Positions 16,190-25,890 of a DNA stretch of 64,000 bases are shown one piece after another. The position numbers and the translations under genes were made by a program. The notes beneath the pieces are model-generated. The model made no database searches. It saw only the letters and a list, made by a program, of their open reading frames with translations, and was not told where the DNA came from. The first letter of the stretch is position 1. The number at the start of each line of letters is the position of its first letter. The stretch is from JALYRV01 sp036675475 (lineage in GTDB: Bacteria > Acidobacteriota > Vicinamibacteria > Vicinamibacterales > SCN-69-37): assembly GCA_036675475.1 (NCBI GenBank), contig JAKFEY010000025.1, positions 1-64,000 of the forward strand, read 5' to 3'.

Positions 16190-19111
16190 TCAGACTACCG
16201 CAGCCGCGGCGGCCGGCTCGTGCGCCAGCGTCTTCTTCGCAACGGCGCACAACGCCTCTGCGCTGTCCACGCCCTGCAGCCCCGCAGTCACCGACAACAC
16301 GGTGTGATACCCGAGCGCGCGGTAGCTCTCGAACCGCGCCTCGTCGAAAAACTGATTGCTGGTGGAATCGTGCGGAAAGAGCGGATCCGAGGCCGCGAAA
16401 TTGAGCACGTCCACCGGCTCGTCGCCTGACAGCGTGGCCTTCAGATAGAGAATCGTGCCCGCGGGCGCGCCCGGGCCGTCCACGGCGGCGTAGTCGATGG
16501 TGCCGATGGCGCCGTGCCGATTCGTGCGGCCCTGGCCGTCGCGCGTCATGGGCAGCGGCTCGAAGAGAATCGGAACGCCGAGGTCGAGCCGGATGCGCCG
16601 CACGGCGTTCGACAGATCCGCGAACGTGTACTCGGGGTCGCAACCCGCATCGGAAATGACGATGACGCGGCAGCGGCGGGCGACCATTTCCCACAGGCCG
16701 AGATTTTCGTAGTGCCCGCCGTCCGAGAGGTACACGTACGGGTTGTTGTCGGTCGTCAGCCCGAGCATCTCGCGTGCCAGCGGCTCCACGCCGAGCGGCG
16801 GCTCGCTGCGCTTCCAGTTCTTCTCACTCTGCGGATTGCCGAACCAGAGGCCCAGTCGCGCGTTGGCAAGCGTCAGCAGGAACGCGCGAGCCTTGGAGGA
16901 GTACATCCCCATCGCGGAGCTCGCGGCGGCGCCCGACACCGCGAGCGCGAGACCCAGCGAAACGCCCGAGCCGTGCGCGTCCTCGTCGGATCCGTACTCG
17001 CGCGCGCTGCGGTAGCCGACAAACCGGTTGCCGACCGAGAGCGGGCTGAACGTGAACGACTGGGCCTTCGTTTCATGCCGTCCCACGTGTGTCGACGAGA
17101 CCGCGTTGAGCGTGGTGTTGATGACATGGAACGGCCGCACGTCGGCGAGATGGTGCACGCGCACGTCGTCGTTGGCGTCGAAACCGGTGAAGGCGTTGGG
17201 CGAGCGATCGCGGCGTGAGGCGCCGAGGAACGTCCGGATCAGGCGGTGCCGATACATCCCGTGCAGCGAGAAGCGGTTCACCGGGATCAGACGGCTCATG
17301 AGCAGGCTGAAGATCACCAGGCCGGCGAATGTGATCGCCGACTCGCCAAGGCCGGCGCCGCGCGGATGACAGTCGTTCGGGGTGTTGAGGTCGCCTGCGA
17401 TGTCCGAGCCGGCGCAGGGCACGCCTTCAGGACTCCGGTGATATTCGAGCGCGCCCTGCAGGCGCAGGTTGGCCCACGCGACGGTCGACAGCAGCACGAG
17501 GATGACCAGCGGCAGCGCCATCTGGATCAGCAGCGCCTTGAGGGCCGACGGCTTGCCCGTGTCGCCGCCCGCGCCGCGCGACGCCAGCCCTGCCAGCGAG
17601 CTCAGAAGCGGCACGAGCACCGCCAGCGCCGTCGTCGAGAGCTTGTGATTCACCTCGAAGGTTCGCGAGACAGTTTGCAGGCCGGCTTCGATCAGGTCGG
17701 CCATGTAGAACACGAGCAGGCCGCTCGCGGCCCACAGCGTCGCCGCAATCGCGATCCACGCGGCGCACCGGCTCCACCATTCGAGCGCCGCATCGTCCTG
17801 ATCGGCGCTGGCGATGCCGGCAAACAGCACGATCGCCAGCAGTGCCAGGCCGAGCACGATCGGCACGGCGAACGTGGCGTAAAACTGATGCAGGCCGTGC
17901 CCGAAGCCGAACGGGTGCATGGCGAACCAGTACGCGCCCCCGCCGAATAACGCACCGCCGGCGATGGCGCCGGCGATGGTGAGCGGCCCCACCTGAATGA
18001 GGGGCGTGCTGCCCGCGGCGCCGGGTGTCCGGGGCCATCGCCTGCGCGCGATCGCGGCGAACAGCAGCAACATGGCCGCGGTGCCGCCCGTGCGCCCGAC
18101 GGCGCGATGCAGGGCCTGCTCCGGCGTCGGGAACACCTGGTGGGCGGCGAACCACATCATGGCCGTGACCGCGGCCAGCGCGCCGGCCGCGATCAGGAGG
18201 CCGCCTTTGCCGTGCCGGCTGCCGCCGACGATCAGCCATCCCGCCGCGGGCACGATGGCGGTGAGAATCAGCGTCGGTCCGACGTTGAGGTTGCACGGCA
18301 TGGCCGACCAGAAGAGCGTCAGCGACACGGCGCCGGCCAGCGCCGGCGCGAGAAAGAGCGACAGGAATCGTCCCTGCGACCACTTGCCGCCCGCGCCCAC
18401 GAACGTGAGCACCACATACGCGCTCGCCACGCCGAGGCCGGCGAGCCCGATAGTCAAAAACCCCTGTGCGGGCGTCCCCAGCGTGGTCCATCCACACGGT
18501 GTCACGACGGTGTTCACTTCGAAGAGATGGACGACCGCGTAGTAAAGGGCCGGCACGAGCAGCGCGGCGGCGAGCAACGGCAGCAGCACCAGCCAGTTGA
18601 GAAAGAGATTGCGCGACATCGTGGTGACGAGCGTCCAGACGTCGGCGGACACGATGCCGCCCTGCGGCGCGAGATAGCGGCACGTCGCGCGCAGCCGATC
18701 GACCGGCGACGGATCGTCGAGCGATCCCTGCTGCGCGGCCGTCGCCGGATCCAGCTCGCGCATCACCTCGGCGCGTCCGGCTGTGCCCTCACGGTGGAGC
18801 CACGCCGTCAGCCATCCACCCGTGTACCCGCCGCCCGAGACGGTCGACAGATAGTCGACGGTCTTCAGCACACCCGCGTGCGCGAGCCCCTGCAGCACGC
18901 CGAGCGCGAAGGTGGCGCTGCGGATGCCGCCGCCCGACAGGCACACGGCGCTTGGCGCGCGCTCGTGGATGCGCGCGTGCACCGCGCGAAGCCTCAGATC
19001 AGCATCACGCGGCGCATCGTCGGCGAGCGCCGGCACGCCGTAGCGCGCCGCGTACTCGGCTTCGAGGACGTCGCACCACGACTGCGGGCCGCGGCCGGGC
19101 TCGGTTTTCAT
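16190..19111 (-). CDS. Large membrane-embedded patatin-like phospholipase
   Basis: This 973-residue protein is a patatin/cPLA2-like acyl hydrolase split by a membrane region. The N-terminal part has the oxyanion loop SGGGIRSATFALGVLQGL (about residues 58-76) and the nucleophile elbow STVSGGGYTGGWL (about 89-101). Residues about 170-620 hold ten or more membrane segments. The C-terminal part continues the hydrolase fold with the catalytic Asp in YLSDGGHYENLGLWEMV and the following RCRVIVISDAGCD. It probably acts on membrane lipids. The gene is divergent from a kinase-ATPase regulator with only 64 nt between starts, so shared control is possible. A -10-like TATACT (19126-19131, minus strand) lies 14 nt before the ATG. 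Confidence 0.82.
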   Translation of the reverse strand: MKTEPGRGPQSWCDVLEAEYAARYGVPALADDAPRDADLRLRAVHARIHERAPSAVCLSGGGIRSATFALGVLQGLAHAGVLKTVDYLSTVSGGGYTGGWLTAWLHREGTAGRAEVMRELDPATAAQQGSLDDPSPVDRLRATCRYLAPQGGIVSADVWTLVTTMSRNLFLNWLVLLPLLAAALLVPALYYAVVHLFEVNTVVTPCGWTTLGTPAQGFLTIGLAGLGVASAYVVLTFVGAGGKWSQGRFLSLFLAPALAGAVSLTLFWSAMPCNLNVGPTLILTAIVPAAGWLIVGGSRHGKGGLLIAAGALAAVTAMMWFAAHQVFPTPEQALHRAVGRTGGTAAMLLLFAAIARRRWPRTPGAAGSTPLIQVGPLTIAGAIAGGALFGGGAYWFAMHPFGFGHGLHQFYATFAVPIVLGLALLAIVLFAGIASADQDDAALEWWSRCAAWIAIAATLWAASGLLVFYMADLIEAGLQTVSRTFEVNHKLSTTALAVLVPLLSSLAGLASRGAGGDTGKPSALKALLIQMALPLVILVLLSTVAWANLRLQGALEYHRSPEGVPCAGSDIAGDLNTPNDCHPRGAGLGESAITFAGLVIFSLLMSRLIPVNRFSLHGMYRHRLIRTFLGASRRDRSPNAFTGFDANDDVRVHHLADVRPFHVINTTLNAVSSTHVGRHETKAQSFTFSPLSVGNRFVGYRSAREYGSDEDAHGSGVSLGLALAVSGAAASSAMGMYSSKARAFLLTLANARLGLWFGNPQSEKNWKRSEPPLGVEPLAREMLGLTTDNNPYVYLSDGGHYENLGLWEMVARRCRVIVISDAGCDPEYTFADLSNAVRRIRLDLGVPILFEPLPMTRDGQGRTNRHGAIGTIDYAAVDGPGAPAGTILYLKATLSGDEPVDVLNFAASDPLFPHDSTSNQFFDEARFESYRALGYHTVLSVTAGLQGVDSAEALCAVAKKTLAHEPAAAAAVV

Positions 19112-19175
19112 GAGTGTAGGGCGGGAGTATAACCTCAGCAGCGCGCCGCCGACTCTGCTATATTTCGCGCACTCC
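19112..19175. promoter_or_regulatory. Divergent promoter region between patatin and kinase genes
   Basis: On the minus strand TATACT (19126-19131) faces the patatin gene, predicting a leader of about 8 nt. On the plus strand TATATT (19159-19164) faces the kinase gene, predicting a leader of about 5 nt before GTG 19176. Neither leader has a Shine-Dalgarno sequence. Confidence 0.45.
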
Positions 19176-22100
19176 GTGAATCCAACGACTCTGGGCCACT
19201 ACCGCCTCGATGGCCGGCTGGGCGAAGGCGGCATGGGCGAGGTGTTTCGCGCCTTCGACACGCGCCTGAACCGTCCGGTCGCGGTCAAAGTCATGCGCGC
19301 CACGGGCGATGGCCGCATTGTGTCGGCGCAGCGGTTCATGCGCGAGGCGCGAGCCGCCTCGGCGCTCAATCATCCGAACATCGTCATCATTCACGAAGTC
19401 GGCGAGACTCCCGAGGGGCATCCCTATTTCGTGCAGGAGTTCATCGACGGCGTCACGCTGCGCTCGCGCCTGGCCGGCGGACACGCCCCGGAGGCCGTCG
19501 CCGACGTGGGCATGCAGGTCGCGCGCGCGCTCGGCGCGGCGCACACTGCCGGCATCGTGCATCGCGACGTCAAGCCCGAGAACATCATGGTGCGCGCCGA
19601 CGGCCTGGTGAAGGTGCTCGACTTCGGCCTCGCGCGTCATCTCGAGATCGACGGCGCGCCGGAGTCGGAGCAGACGCAGTTGCAGACGATGCCGGGGCTG
19701 CTGCTGGGGACGCCGGCGTACATGGCGCCCGAGCAGGCGATTGGCGGCACGGCGGGGCCGGCGGCCGACATCTTTGCGCTGGGCATCGTGCTGTACGAAA
19801 TGGTGGCGGGGCGGCGCCCGTTTACGGCGCCGACGTCGGTGGCGTTGATCGCCCGCATCATTTCCGATCAGCCGCCGCCGTTTGCGCCGGCGGGCGAGCC
19901 CGTGCCGCGCGCGATGGAAGAGCTGATCTTCCGGATGCTCGAGAAGGATCCGGAGCGCCGGCCGTCGGCGCGCGATGTCGAGCGGCAGCTGGCGGCCACG
20001 ACGGCCGCGACCGCCGCGTTCGATCTGCCGCCGGCGCTGCCGGCGTCCGCGTCGAAGATCACGGTGGGCCGCGACGTCCAGCGCGGACAGCTGCTGCGCG
20101 CGTTCGGCCGCGTGAAGAGCGGCCGCAGCCTGATTGTCGCGGTGACGGGCGAGCCCGGCATCGGCAAGACCAGCCTCGTCGAAGAGTTCTTCAACGATCT
20201 GCTGCGCCGGGGCGATCGCCCGACCGTCGCGCGCGGCCGATGCTCTGAGAGTCTGGCGGGCGCCGAAGCGTACCTGCCGATTCTCGAGGTGCTCGACAGC
20301 CTGATGCGCAGCGGCGGCGGCGCCACGATCGCGCCGATCATCAAGACCGTTGCGCCGAGCTGGTACGTGCAGGTGGCGACCTACAGCGACGGCGATACGG
20401 CCCTCACCGAATTGCGCGAGCCGGCGCCCGCCGTGTCGCCGGAGCGGATGAAGCGCGAGCTGGCGGCGCTGCTGCAGGAGTTGTCGAAGCGGCAGCCGCT
20501 GGTGGTGTTCATCGAGGATCTGCACTGGGCGGACGTGTCGACCGTCGACATGCTCAACTACCTCGCGGCGCGCTTCGAGGACATGCGCCTGCTGGTGGTG
20601 ACCAACTACCGGCCGTCCGACATGGCGCTGGCGAAGCATCCCTTTCTCGGCATTCGCAGCGACCTGCAGTCGCGCGGTTTGTTCGAGGAAATCGAGCTGC
20701 GGTTTCTCGCGCCCGAAGACATCGAGCGGTACCTGGCGCTGCAGTTTCCGGCCAACCGGTTTCCGCCCGACTTTGCCGCGGCGGTGCACGCCAAGACGGA
20801 AGGCAGCCCGCTGTTCATGGCGGATCTGGTTCGTTATCTCCGCGACACCGGCGCCATCGTCGAGGAGCGCGGCACGTGGCTGCTGGCGGGCGGCGTGCCG
20901 GCGGCCTCGCGCGACCTGCCGGAATCGGTGCGCGGCATGATCGCGCGCAAGATCGAGCAGGTCGATGAGGACGACCGGCGGTTGCTGCTGACGGCGAGCG
21001 TACAGGGCAGCGACTTCGATTCGGCCACCGCCGGTGAAGCGGCGGGGATGGATCCGGGCGATGTCGAGGAGCGCCTCGAGGCGCTCGAGCGCGTGCACGT
21101 GTTCGTGCGCCGCGGCGAGGAGCACGAGTTTCCCGATCGCACGCTCACGCTGCAGTATCAGTTCGTCCACGTGCTCTATCAGAACGTGCTGTTCGGCACG
21201 CTGCAGCCGACGCGGCGTGCCGCCATTTCTGGCGCGGTCGCGGCCGCGCTCGCGAAACATCACGGCAGCGACGTCGAGGCCGTGGCCGGCCGGCTGGCCG
21301 TGCTGTTCGAAGGCGCGCGCGACTTCGCCGCGGCTGCGCGGTATTTCTTCATGGCCGCGCAGCGGGCCGTGTCGCTGTTCGCGTTTCGCGAGGCGCTGGC
21401 GCTGGCTGATCGCGGCATCGACGGCCTGCGCACGCTGCCGAACGGGCCCGAGCGGAAGCAGCTCGAGCTCGGGCTGCAGATGATTCGCGGCCTGTGCCTG
21501 CGCGCCGTCAAGGGCTGGGCGGCCCCCGAGCTCGAGTCGGCCTTCGGGCGCGCGCGGCAGATCTGCCAGGAGCTGCACGATCCGCCGGAGCTGTTTCCGG
21601 TGCTCTGGAACCTGACGTTCTTCCGGATGATTCGCGGGGATCTCGCGCAGGTGGCGGCCGACACGAAGACGTTGATGGCGCAGGCCGAGGCCGCCAATCA
21701 GCAGCCGTTCCTGATGGCGGTCGATCACGTCGCCGGCGTGTCGAATGAATTCATCGGCAATTTCGCCGAGTCGCACCGGCTGCTCGAGCGTGCGCGCGAG
21801 CGCCACGTGCCGGCCCAGCATCGGGCCTACAACGCGATGTTCGGCATCGATCCCGGCATGGTGGCGCGCGCCATGTCGAGCCGTCCGCTCTGGGCGCTCG
21901 GCTATCCGGATCAGGCGCTGACGCGCAGCCACGAGACGATTGCCCTCGGCCGGCAGCAGCGCCAGCCGGTGACATTCGTCTTCGCGCTGATCGTGGCGCA
22001 GGGCATCCACCTGTATCGCGGCGAGTCGGCGGAGGCCATTGCGCTCGGCGACGAGATCGTCGGCCTTTGCCGCGAGCACGAGTTTGCGCAGGAAGCGGAG

Positions 22101-22613
22101 TGGGCGCGCGGGTTCCAGGCCTCGGCCATGGCGCTCCAGGGGCGCACGCCCGGCGCCGTGGCGCAGCTTCGGTCGGCGCTCGACGCGCTGCAGGCGCTGC
22201 GGTCGGGCCTGACGCGCACGATGTTCCTGTCGCTGCTGGCCGACGCGCTCTTGCGCGACGGGCGGCCGGATGAAGGGCTCGCCGCCGTGAACGAAGGCTT
22301 TGCGCACGCCGAACGCACCCACGAGCACGGCTTCCTCGCGGAGCTGCACCGGCTGCGCGGCGAGCTGCTGGCGGCGCAGGGCGATGCGGCCGCCGCGGAA
22401 GAGAGCCTGCGCACCGCGCTCGAGGTGGCGCGCAACCGCGAGGCGAAATCGTTCGAGCTGCGCGCCGCTACGTCGCTGGCGCAGATGATGGCGACTGACG
22501 GCCGGGCGGGCGACGCGCGGGCGTTGCTGGCTCCGGTGTACGGGTGGTTTACCGAAGGGCACGGCACGGCCGACCTCATGGCCGCGCAGGGCGTGCTGGC
22601 TGCGATTGGATAA
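19176..22613 (+). CDS. Ser/Thr protein kinase fused to AAA-type ATPase and TPR-like region
   Basis: The protein has 1145 residues when started at GTG 19176. An ATG at 19110 overlaps the divergent gene's start and lies upstream of the predicted promoter. The kinase domain spans about residues 10-275: GEGGMGEVFRAFDTRLNRPVAVKVM (ATP loop and Lys), IVHRDVKPENIMV (catalytic loop near 128) and VLDFGLARH (DFG near 149). An ATPase domain follows, with Walker A GEPGIGKTS (about 325-333) and VVFIEDLHWADVST (Walker B-like), as in AfsR/MalT-like regulators. The last ~450 residues are helical and TPR-like. No output DNA-binding domain is visible. It probably senses a signal and phosphorylates partners in the cytosol. 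Confidence 0.88.
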   Translation: MNPTTLGHYRLDGRLGEGGMGEVFRAFDTRLNRPVAVKVMRATGDGRIVSAQRFMREARAASALNHPNIVIIHEVGETPEGHPYFVQEFIDGVTLRSRLAGGHAPEAVADVGMQVARALGAAHTAGIVHRDVKPENIMVRADGLVKVLDFGLARHLEIDGAPESEQTQLQTMPGLLLGTPAYMAPEQAIGGTAGPAADIFALGIVLYEMVAGRRPFTAPTSVALIARIISDQPPPFAPAGEPVPRAMEELIFRMLEKDPERRPSARDVERQLAATTAATAAFDLPPALPASASKITVGRDVQRGQLLRAFGRVKSGRSLIVAVTGEPGIGKTSLVEEFFNDLLRRGDRPTVARGRCSESLAGAEAYLPILEVLDSLMRSGGGATIAPIIKTVAPSWYVQVATYSDGDTALTELREPAPAVSPERMKRELAALLQELSKRQPLVVFIEDLHWADVSTVDMLNYLAARFEDMRLLVVTNYRPSDMALAKHPFLGIRSDLQSRGLFEEIELRFLAPEDIERYLALQFPANRFPPDFAAAVHAKTEGSPLFMADLVRYLRDTGAIVEERGTWLLAGGVPAASRDLPESVRGMIARKIEQVDEDDRRLLLTASVQGSDFDSATAGEAAGMDPGDVEERLEALERVHVFVRRGEEHEFPDRTLTLQYQFVHVLYQNVLFGTLQPTRRAAISGAVAAALAKHHGSDVEAVAGRLAVLFEGARDFAAAARYFFMAAQRAVSLFAFREALALADRGIDGLRTLPNGPERKQLELGLQMIRGLCLRAVKGWAAPELESAFGRARQICQELHDPPELFPVLWNLTFFRMIRGDLAQVAADTKTLMAQAEAANQQPFLMAVDHVAGVSNEFIGNFAESHRLLERARERHVPAQHRAYNAMFGIDPGMVARAMSSRPLWALGYPDQALTRSHETIALGRQQRQPVTFVFALIVAQGIHLYRGESAEAIALGDEIVGLCREHEFAQEAEWARGFQASAMALQGRTPGAVAQLRSALDALQALRSGLTRTMFLSLLADALLRDGRPDEGLAAVNEGFAHAERTHEHGFLAELHRLRGELLAAQGDAAAAEESLRTALEVARNREAKSFELRAATSLAQMMATDGRAGDARALLAPVYGWFTEGHGTADLMAAQGVLAAIG

Positions 22614-22617
22614 TCCG

Positions 22618-25600
22618 ATGGATTTCGAGCAGAAACGTCCGACCGAAGATCTCGACATCGCCGACCTCACCCGCGCCTTCCTGGTGGTGCAGCAGCGGTT
22701 TGCCGCCGAGCAGAAGCGGGCGCTCGGCCGCGGCACGCACACGAAAGGCGTGTGCTGCCGCGCGACCTTCGAGGTCTTCGATCTGGGCCAGACGGTGGCC
22801 GACCCGGCGCTGCGCGCGCGGCTCGCGCGGGGCGTGTTCGCGAAGCCGGGCCGCTACGCGGCGACCGTGCGCTTCGCCAACGCGGCGTCGACGATTCTGG
22901 CCGACACGAAAGCCGATGTCCGCGCGATGTCGTTCTCGATTGACGTGCCCGGTCCGAACGGGCCGCAGCGGCACGACTACACGATGAACAACGCGCCGGT
23001 GTTCCCCATCAACGACGCGCATGACTTCGCGGCGTTCATGCGGATGCGCGCGCGCGCCAGCGGCCTCGGCCAGCTCTGGGAATTCCTGAAACTGCCGTGG
23101 CGCGACAAGCGGGCGATTCTCCGGATCGCGAAACTCGGCAAGGCGCAGCAGGGCCAGCCGCTGCGTCCGTACCAGCAGACGCGCTTCTGGAGCAACGTGC
23201 CGTTCCTGCACGGCGAGGACGAAGCCATCAAGTATTCGGCGATTCCCAGATTGGCGAATGCGGCGAGATTCGACGGCAAGAGCGCCAACGTCCTGCGCGA
23301 CGAGCTGGCGCGCCACCTGTCGCAGGATCCGGAGCCGGCCTCATTCGACTTCGCGCTGCAGCTGCTCGACGCCGGCCGGATGACGCATGACGGCAAGACC
23401 GGGACGCCGCAGTTCTGGGTCGAGAACGCCGTGCCGGAATGGAAGGAAGCCGAGGCCCCGTTCCACCCCGTCGCGCGGCTGACGCTCGAGCGCAATTCGA
23501 TCATGTCCGATGAGGATTGCGCGGCCGCCTACATCGACGTGACCGAGCATTCGACACCTGAGAGCCGGCCGATCGGCAGCATCAATCGCGCGCGCTGGTC
23601 GCCCGAGGCGTCGAGCCGCAAGGCCAGGCTCGGCAACACGGCGGCGCAGTCGCTGCCCGCGGCCGGCGGGCTTCGCGTGCGCACCGTCGCGAAAGCTGCC
23701 GGCGCCGTCATGGGCGCGGTCCTGCTGGGCGTGTTCGTGCTCGCGCTCGTCACCGTGATCCGCACCCACAACAATCACGGCACACTGCCTGCCGAACCGC
23801 CATCCACGCTCGTCGTGGCCGATCAGGGCTGGGGCAGCGGCGTCGACGCCTCCGACCGGCAGACGTACTACTACACGGCGCAGGGCGCGGGCCTCAAGGA
23901 CCTGCGCTACAGCTGGTTCGTGCATCTCGAGATGCCGCTCAGCCGCACGCGGCTGGCCGATCCGGATCTGTTGCGCCGCTACGGCTTTCTCGTCGACGGC
24001 ATGTCGGCAAAAAACCCGGACGGCCTGCCGGTGGGATTTTCGAAGCACTTCGATCGCACGCTGAACGAAGAGATGCTCGACCTGACCTGCGCCGCGTGCC
24101 ACACGGGACAGTTGAACGTCACGCGCGACGGCCGGACGACCGCGCTCAGGATCGACGGCGGCTCGGCGATCCATGCGTTCACCGATTCGAATCTCGGCCA
24201 CTTCGTGCCCACGCTGATGTCGTCGATCGCGAGCACGGCGTTCAATCCCCTCAAGTTCGGCCGGTTTGCCGACCACGTGCTTGGCCGCGATCACTCATGG
24301 AGCCAGAGCCTCACGCTGCACCGGCAGCTGATGTCGGTGCTCGGGCAGCTCGGCGCCATGGGCGCCACCGAGTGGTGGCACGACCTCGTGCCCACCGAAG
24401 AAGGCTACGGCCGCACCGACGCGCTCGCGCGCATCTCGAACACCGTGTTCGGCGATCACCTGACGGCGGCGAACTACCAGGTGGCCGATGCCCCGGTGAA
24501 CTACCCGCCGGTGTGGAACATCTGGAAGTTCGACTGGGTGCAGTACAACGCGTCGGTGAGCCAGCCCATGGCGCGCAACATCGGCGAGTCGATGGGCACC
24601 GGCGCGAAGTACACGCTGATGAACCGGTACGGCCAGCCGCTGCCGGCGCACGAGCGGTTCGGCGCGTCGACGATTCTCGAGAACCTCCACACCATCGAGC
24701 TGACGCTGCGCAAGCTGCAGCCGCCCGCCTGGAACGAGCAGGTGATGGGCCCCATCAACTGGGCGAAGGCCGAAGAGGGCAAGCGCCTGTTCAACGAACA
24801 CTGCGTCGGCTGCCACGGCCCGCACATCGCGCCGCCCGGCATCAAGGCCATGAACTCGCCGCTCAAGACCGACGCCGAGCCCGAATGGCTGATGCGCACG
24901 GTCTGCATCGACGACATCGGCACCGATCCCAACACCGCCGGCAACTTCGCGCGCGCCACGGTCGACATCAGCGCCACCGGCCTGACGCGCGAGGACCTGC
25001 AGCGCATCGCGCGGCGGCCGCTCGAGATCTGGAACACCCGGCAGGCCGCGTACTGGAACGCGCGCATCGCCTCGCTCTCGGCCGGGCCGCAGTCGCCCGC
25101 GGTGGCGCGCGAGATTGCGGCGCTGCAGGCGCAGATCGCAGACATGACCCGCGCGCTCGACGCGGAGCTCGCCAAGCTCGATCCGGCCAGGCTGGCCGTC
25201 GGCAACGCCCTCAGCTATCTCGGCACGCTGATTCGCGACAAGGCGTACGCCGACGCGCGCTATACGCCGGCCGAGCAGGCCGAACGCGACGGGTTCGACA
25301 TCCTCGACATGCCGCAGGTGCTGGCTGCCTACAAGCCGCGGCCGCTCGCCGGCATCTGGGCGTCGCCGCCGTTCCTGCACAACGGCTCCGTGCCGACTAT
25401 CTATGCGCTGCTGTCGCCCGTCGAGAATCGCCCGACGCAGTTCCGCGTCGGCAGCCGCGAGTTCGACACCACGAATCTCGGCCTCGCCGCCGCGGCCGAG
25501 CCGTACTGGCTCTTCGACGTCACCAGGCCCGGCAACAGCAATCGCGGCCACGAATTCAGCGCGAAGTACGTGAAGCGCGAGTGGCCCGAACGCGCCCGCG

Positions 25601-25752
25601 GCGGCATCATCGGCCCGCTGCTCACGCACGACGAGCGGCTCGCCATCATCGAGCACCTCAAGGTGCGCAACGACGATGTGGACGGGCCGCAGGAGCCGCA
25701 CGTGCCGCCGTCATGCCCGAAAGGCGCGACGACGCAGTTCGCGGCCCGCTAG
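22618..25752 (+). CDS. Fusion of catalase-like haem domain and di-haem cytochrome c
   Basis: This 1044-residue protein starts at ATG 22618. Residues about 10-340 resemble the small catalase-like family (y4iL/SrpA type): GRGTHTKGVCCRATFEVF holds the distal-His equivalent, then PGRYAATVRFANA, VRAMSFSID and NNAPVFPINDAHDFAAFM. A single membrane segment follows (about 358-383, GAVMGAVLLGVFVLALVTVI). The rest is a cytochrome c peroxidase-like region with haem motifs CAACH (Cys491, His495) and CVGCH (Cys729, His733) and LAGIWASPPFLHNGSVPTIYALL near the end. With no signal before the catalase part, that part should be cytosolic and the cytochrome part periplasmic. It may move electrons or detoxify peroxide across the membrane; this is inference. 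It begins 4 nt after the kinase gene. Confidence 0.82.
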   Translation: MDFEQKRPTEDLDIADLTRAFLVVQQRFAAEQKRALGRGTHTKGVCCRATFEVFDLGQTVADPALRARLARGVFAKPGRYAATVRFANAASTILADTKADVRAMSFSIDVPGPNGPQRHDYTMNNAPVFPINDAHDFAAFMRMRARASGLGQLWEFLKLPWRDKRAILRIAKLGKAQQGQPLRPYQQTRFWSNVPFLHGEDEAIKYSAIPRLANAARFDGKSANVLRDELARHLSQDPEPASFDFALQLLDAGRMTHDGKTGTPQFWVENAVPEWKEAEAPFHPVARLTLERNSIMSDEDCAAAYIDVTEHSTPESRPIGSINRARWSPEASSRKARLGNTAAQSLPAAGGLRVRTVAKAAGAVMGAVLLGVFVLALVTVIRTHNNHGTLPAEPPSTLVVADQGWGSGVDASDRQTYYYTAQGAGLKDLRYSWFVHLEMPLSRTRLADPDLLRRYGFLVDGMSAKNPDGLPVGFSKHFDRTLNEEMLDLTCAACHTGQLNVTRDGRTTALRIDGGSAIHAFTDSNLGHFVPTLMSSIASTAFNPLKFGRFADHVLGRDHSWSQSLTLHRQLMSVLGQLGAMGATEWWHDLVPTEEGYGRTDALARISNTVFGDHLTAANYQVADAPVNYPPVWNIWKFDWVQYNASVSQPMARNIGESMGTGAKYTLMNRYGQPLPAHERFGASTILENLHTIELTLRKLQPPAWNEQVMGPINWAKAEEGKRLFNEHCVGCHGPHIAPPGIKAMNSPLKTDAEPEWLMRTVCIDDIGTDPNTAGNFARATVDISATGLTREDLQRIARRPLEIWNTRQAAYWNARIASLSAGPQSPAVAREIAALQAQIADMTRALDAELAKLDPARLAVGNALSYLGTLIRDKAYADARYTPAEQAERDGFDILDMPQVLAAYKPRPLAGIWASPPFLHNGSVPTIYALLSPVENRPTQFRVGSREFDTTNLGLAAAAEPYWLFDVTRPGNSNRGHEFSAKYVKREWPERARGGIIGPLLTHDERLAIIEHLKVRNDDVDGPQEPHVPPSCPKGATTQFAAR

Positions 25753-25878
25753 CCATAGCCAGCCGAGCGCATGCGAAAGGCCGGAGATGCGTTTTTCCGG
25801 ACGTCGAAGTGGAGCCTGCGGAACATCGCGCCGCTCGCGGAAGCGGCCGTCGAAAGAGCGTGCACTTCCGTACGCGGA

Positions 25879-25884
25879 TAGAAT
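25879..25884 (+). promoter_or_regulatory. -10 hexamer (TAGAAT) for a leaderless transcript
   Basis: TAGAAT ends exactly 6 nt before the ATG at 25891, so transcription would begin on the A of the start codon. No ribosome site is present. Confidence 0.55.
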
Positions 25885-25890
25885 GCCGCG

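Noticed and set aside
19110..19175. ATG at 19110 as the start of the kinase gene
   Set aside because: It overlaps the divergent patatin start codon, lies upstream of the -10-like TATATT, and adds residues that are not part of the kinase domain. GTG 19176 fits better.
19158..22742. A 1194-residue open frame antisense to the kinase gene
   Set aside because: It is Arg/His/Gln-rich without domains or a credible start. It is explained by high GC at third positions of the real gene on the other strand.
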